Origin: Saccharomycodes ludwigii
Lineage: Eukaryota; Ascomycota; Saccharomycetes; Saccharomycodales; Saccharomycodaceae
DNA length: 64,000 bases
NCBI RefSeq assembly: GCF_020623625.1
Contig: NC_060205.1
Coordinates: 179,501 to 243,500, forward strand
Reading direction: 5' to 3'
Shown here piece by piece: positions 61,981 to 64,000 of this stretch (its first letter is position 1; the number at the start of each line of letters is the position of its first letter). A program made the translations under genes and the position numbers. The notes beneath the pieces are model-generated. The model made no database searches. It had not been told where the DNA came from and saw only the letters and a program-made list of their open reading frames with translations.

Positions 61981-62532
61981 ATGGGTAGATCTTTGAAACA
62001 TCATGAGCAGAAACTTTTGAAAAAAGTTGATTTCTACGATTGGAAACAAGACCAGGGTCATCGGGATACTCAAATATTGAGACAGTACCATGTAACTAAT
62101 AGAGAAGATTATTTTAAATATAATAAAATTTGCGGCAACATAAGGAAGTTGGCTCATAAATTATCTTTATTACCTCCAACCGATCCATTCCGTTTAAAAC
62201 ATGAAAAATTAATATTAGATAAACTGTTTAACATGGGGATTTTGACAACAAAGTCTAAAATATCAGATTTAGAAAATAAAGTTAGTGTAAGTGCATTTTG
62301 CCGTAGAAGGTTACCTGTTGTTATGTTTAGATTGAAAATGGCACAAAGTATTACTGATGCTGTTAAATTCATTGAACAAGGACATGTTCGTGTAGGTCCT
62401 GATCTAATTACTGATCCAGCTTTTTTGGTAACTAAGAGTTTGGAAGATTATGTTACGTGGGTTGACACTTCAAAGATAAAACAAACTGTATTAAAATACA
62501 GGAATTCAATTGATGATTTTAACTATGCTTAA
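61981..62532 (+). CDS. IMP3: IMP3, U3 snoRNP protein of the SSU processome
   Basis: 183 residues, the same as S. cerevisiae. The N-terminus [20 protein letters not shown] and [20 protein letters not shown] are conserved. An S4 RNA-binding domain covers about 105-170 ([40 protein letters not shown]). Imp3 helps U3 snoRNA pair with pre-rRNA during 18S processing. Bacterial and cytosolic uS4 share the fold, but length, ends and synteny single out Imp3. Confidence 0.97.
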   Translation: MGRSLKHHEQKLLKKVDFYDWKQDQGHRDTQILRQYHVTNREDYFKYNKICGNIRKLAHKLSLLPPTDPFRLKHEKLILDKLFNMGILTTKSKISDLENKVSVSAFCRRRLPVVMFRLKMAQSITDAVKFIEQGHVRVGPDLITDPAFLVTKSLEDYVTWVDTSKIKQTVLKYRNSIDDFNYA

Positions 62533-62779
62533 ATTGAAACATTAATAGTATTTCATAGATAAGAAAATATCCTCGTTTATACCTAGCATAATAACAGTAA
62601 TAAGATCAGTTGATTAGAAATATATATATAAGTATACAATATAATACATTGGCGGGGAGCTGGATAAAACTACATAAAAATTTGTAAAAGAAAAGAAAAA
62701 AAAAAAAAAGAAAAAATAAATAAAAAAAATGTATATTAAACATGATCAAATCACTACAAAAAAGGGCATATATCTTTAA
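62533..62779. other. Convergent 3' region between IMP3 and the SKG6/TOS2 relative
   Basis: 247 bp with A tracts (62697-62709 and nearby). No gene is seen. Confidence 0.6.
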
Positions 62780-63677
62780 TTATCTTTGTCCATCGATCTT
62801 TAGCTGTTTACGGTAACCAACTTTATTCTTTTCATGAGTAGGATACAATACGTCGCCGATATCAACAGGAACTTGGCAATCCATATCGTCTAATAACCCG
62901 CTCACTCTATAATCGGGTTGCTGGATTATGGGGGGCAAAGTGTTTTTATATTGCTGATTTAATGGCTGACGTTGTTGATGGTTTTGTAGATAAATTGAAT
63001 TATTCATCGAACCGGTCCTTTGTATAGTTAATTCTTTTCTAAAACTACCAGCAGGCTTGTAAGTTTTACCCATATTACTTAATTTCATCGGATCCATCAT
63101 AACAATACTTTCTCTTAAATGATGCGGTAGAAATTTGGTGCCAGCACCAGGGGCTGTTGTACTATTATTAATATTTGTCCCTTCCAATTGTTGCGGTACC
63201 TGCTGCTGCTGCTGCTGCCCAGACGAGTATGCCAGTTCCGGGTTCTGGATAGGATTGAATGGTTTATTGGCTATTAGGTTATTTCTATTGGGTGCTTTAA
63301 AGGAAGTCAATGAATGTAATGTTCTAGAGTTTCTCAATTCACTAGGTGTCGGTAATTCTTCAATTTCTTCTCTATCCTGTGGATGCAAATAATGATATGG
63401 TATATTAGCCTGAGAGTTGTTGAAAGGATCGTTATAATTAAAATTGTTGTATTGGTAACCTTGCTGTTGCATATAGATGTTGTCAGGGGTGTTATATTGG
63501 TGTTCTTGTTGTTGTATGTCATAATCTGGCTGTGGTGGTGGCAAATAAGGAATTGGCTGCTGATTTTGTGGTAACGGGTAATTTAAAGTATATGCTTGTT
63601 GATTAAATAGTGGATATTCGGAATATATGGATGATGTAGCTCTGACACTATTTGTTACAGTTGGATTATTATTATTA

Positions 63678-63729
<52 letters not shown>

Positions 63730-64000
63730 CATCAATAGCAATAGCAGCGGTAGTTGCAGTATTAACATCATGGGCAATGCTGTCATTATTTGTACTTAGA
63801 TCAGGATCTTGGTTTTCATTAAAATTAAATGTATCTGCTACGCTGTTCCTATGCATTTCAACTTGGATCATTTTTTCATGATTTACAGGTAATTCAGTAT
63901 CGCTATGGTACTCTTCTTGCCCATAATTTTCTTCATCATGGATTTCTGGTACAAAACTACGAATAGTACTGTTTCGATCCAAATAAATATTGTATATACT
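62780..64000 (-). CDS. SKG6: SKG6/TOS2 relative, C-terminal part, cut by the window end
   Basis: The frame runs through the window edge without a stop; the residue before DRNSTIRSFVPEIHDEENYG is an ordinary TTG Leu codon, so no start lies here. About 406 residues are visible; yeast Skg6 has 734. The sequence is low in complexity, with an Asn run near residue 85-105 from the visible start and Gln-rich stretches. Conserved-looking blocks are TLHSLTSFKAPNRNNLI, FLPHHLRESIVMMDPMKL and GKTYKPAGSFRKELTIQR. Skg6 and Tos2 are bud-site membrane proteins that bind Zds/Cdc24-type polarity factors. Neighbours match both YHR149C and YGR221C, as expected for the unduplicated ancestor. The membrane helix is outside the window. 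Confidence 0.8.

Noticed and set aside
1-64000. CRISPR arrays, prokaryotic operons, transposon genes or virus-like elements.
   Set aside because: None seen; all confident coding regions are host genes of a budding yeast.

Overview
The window is ordinary euchromatin from an AT-rich budding yeast. Nearly every gene is a one-to-one relative of a Saccharomyces cerevisiae gene. Introns are rare and carry yeast-type signals (GTATGT or GTAAGT, TACTAAC, YAG). Intergenic DNA is full of poly(A/T), TA and AATA tracts, and many proteins carry long Asn, Asp, Ser or Gln runs. CTG codons fall at conserved Leu positions (for example CRM1 codon 15), so the code is standard. Orthologs of S. cerevisiae chromosome VII right-arm genes are interleaved with orthologs from YJL and YHR, as expected of a genome that never went through the whole-genome duplication. 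A single fused MAD3/BUB1 gene agrees with that. Low GC plus the unduplicated order suggests a Saccharomycodes-like lineage; the species assignment is inference.

Layout. 1-24.6 kb: 3' end of UBR1, QCR9 (799-nt intron after the ATG), TIM13, APS3 (84-nt intron), CBP4, ERG1, RRN7, PBP1, OKP1, PEX35, CLC1, TRS65, MRPS35 and MPS3. This is the YGR165-184 block interleaved with YJL019-025. 24.7-37.7 kb: tRNA-Asn(GTT), VTC4, the fused MAD3/BUB1, CCT3, TPH3 and RPC17 (YJL011-016). 38.4-47.8 kb: PHB2, SMI1, DIE2, MTC6 and PEX28 (YGR227-231 with YHR150-151). 47.8-56.1 kb is the only accessory-looking part: two UGA4-type GABA permease genes, convergent, separated and flanked by long non-coding stretches. 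56.1-64 kb: CRM1, MRPL9, MRPL6, IMP3 and the SKG6/TOS2 relative, which runs off the end.

Functional themes visible here are mitochondrial biogenesis (QCR9, CBP4, TIM13, PHB2, MRPS35, MRPL9, MRPL6), kinetochore, checkpoint and spindle pole (OKP1, MadBub, MPS3), peroxisome number (PEX35, PEX28), membrane traffic (APS3, CLC1, TRS65) and transcription/ribosome synthesis (RRN7, RPC17, IMP3). Promoter motifs that fit these jobs are visible: CCAAT elements near QCR9 and TIM13, CACGTG boxes before VTC4, TCGTTTA repeats before ERG1, and GATAA arrays before both UGA4 copies.

No transposon, virus-like element, CRISPR array or clearly new multi-gene system was found. The best leads for a second look are the structured GC-rich island at 47993-48225, the mosaic gene conversion between the inverted UGA4 copies, the 61-bp hairpin-bearing tandem repeat between them, the shortened OKP1, and the long QCR9 intron.
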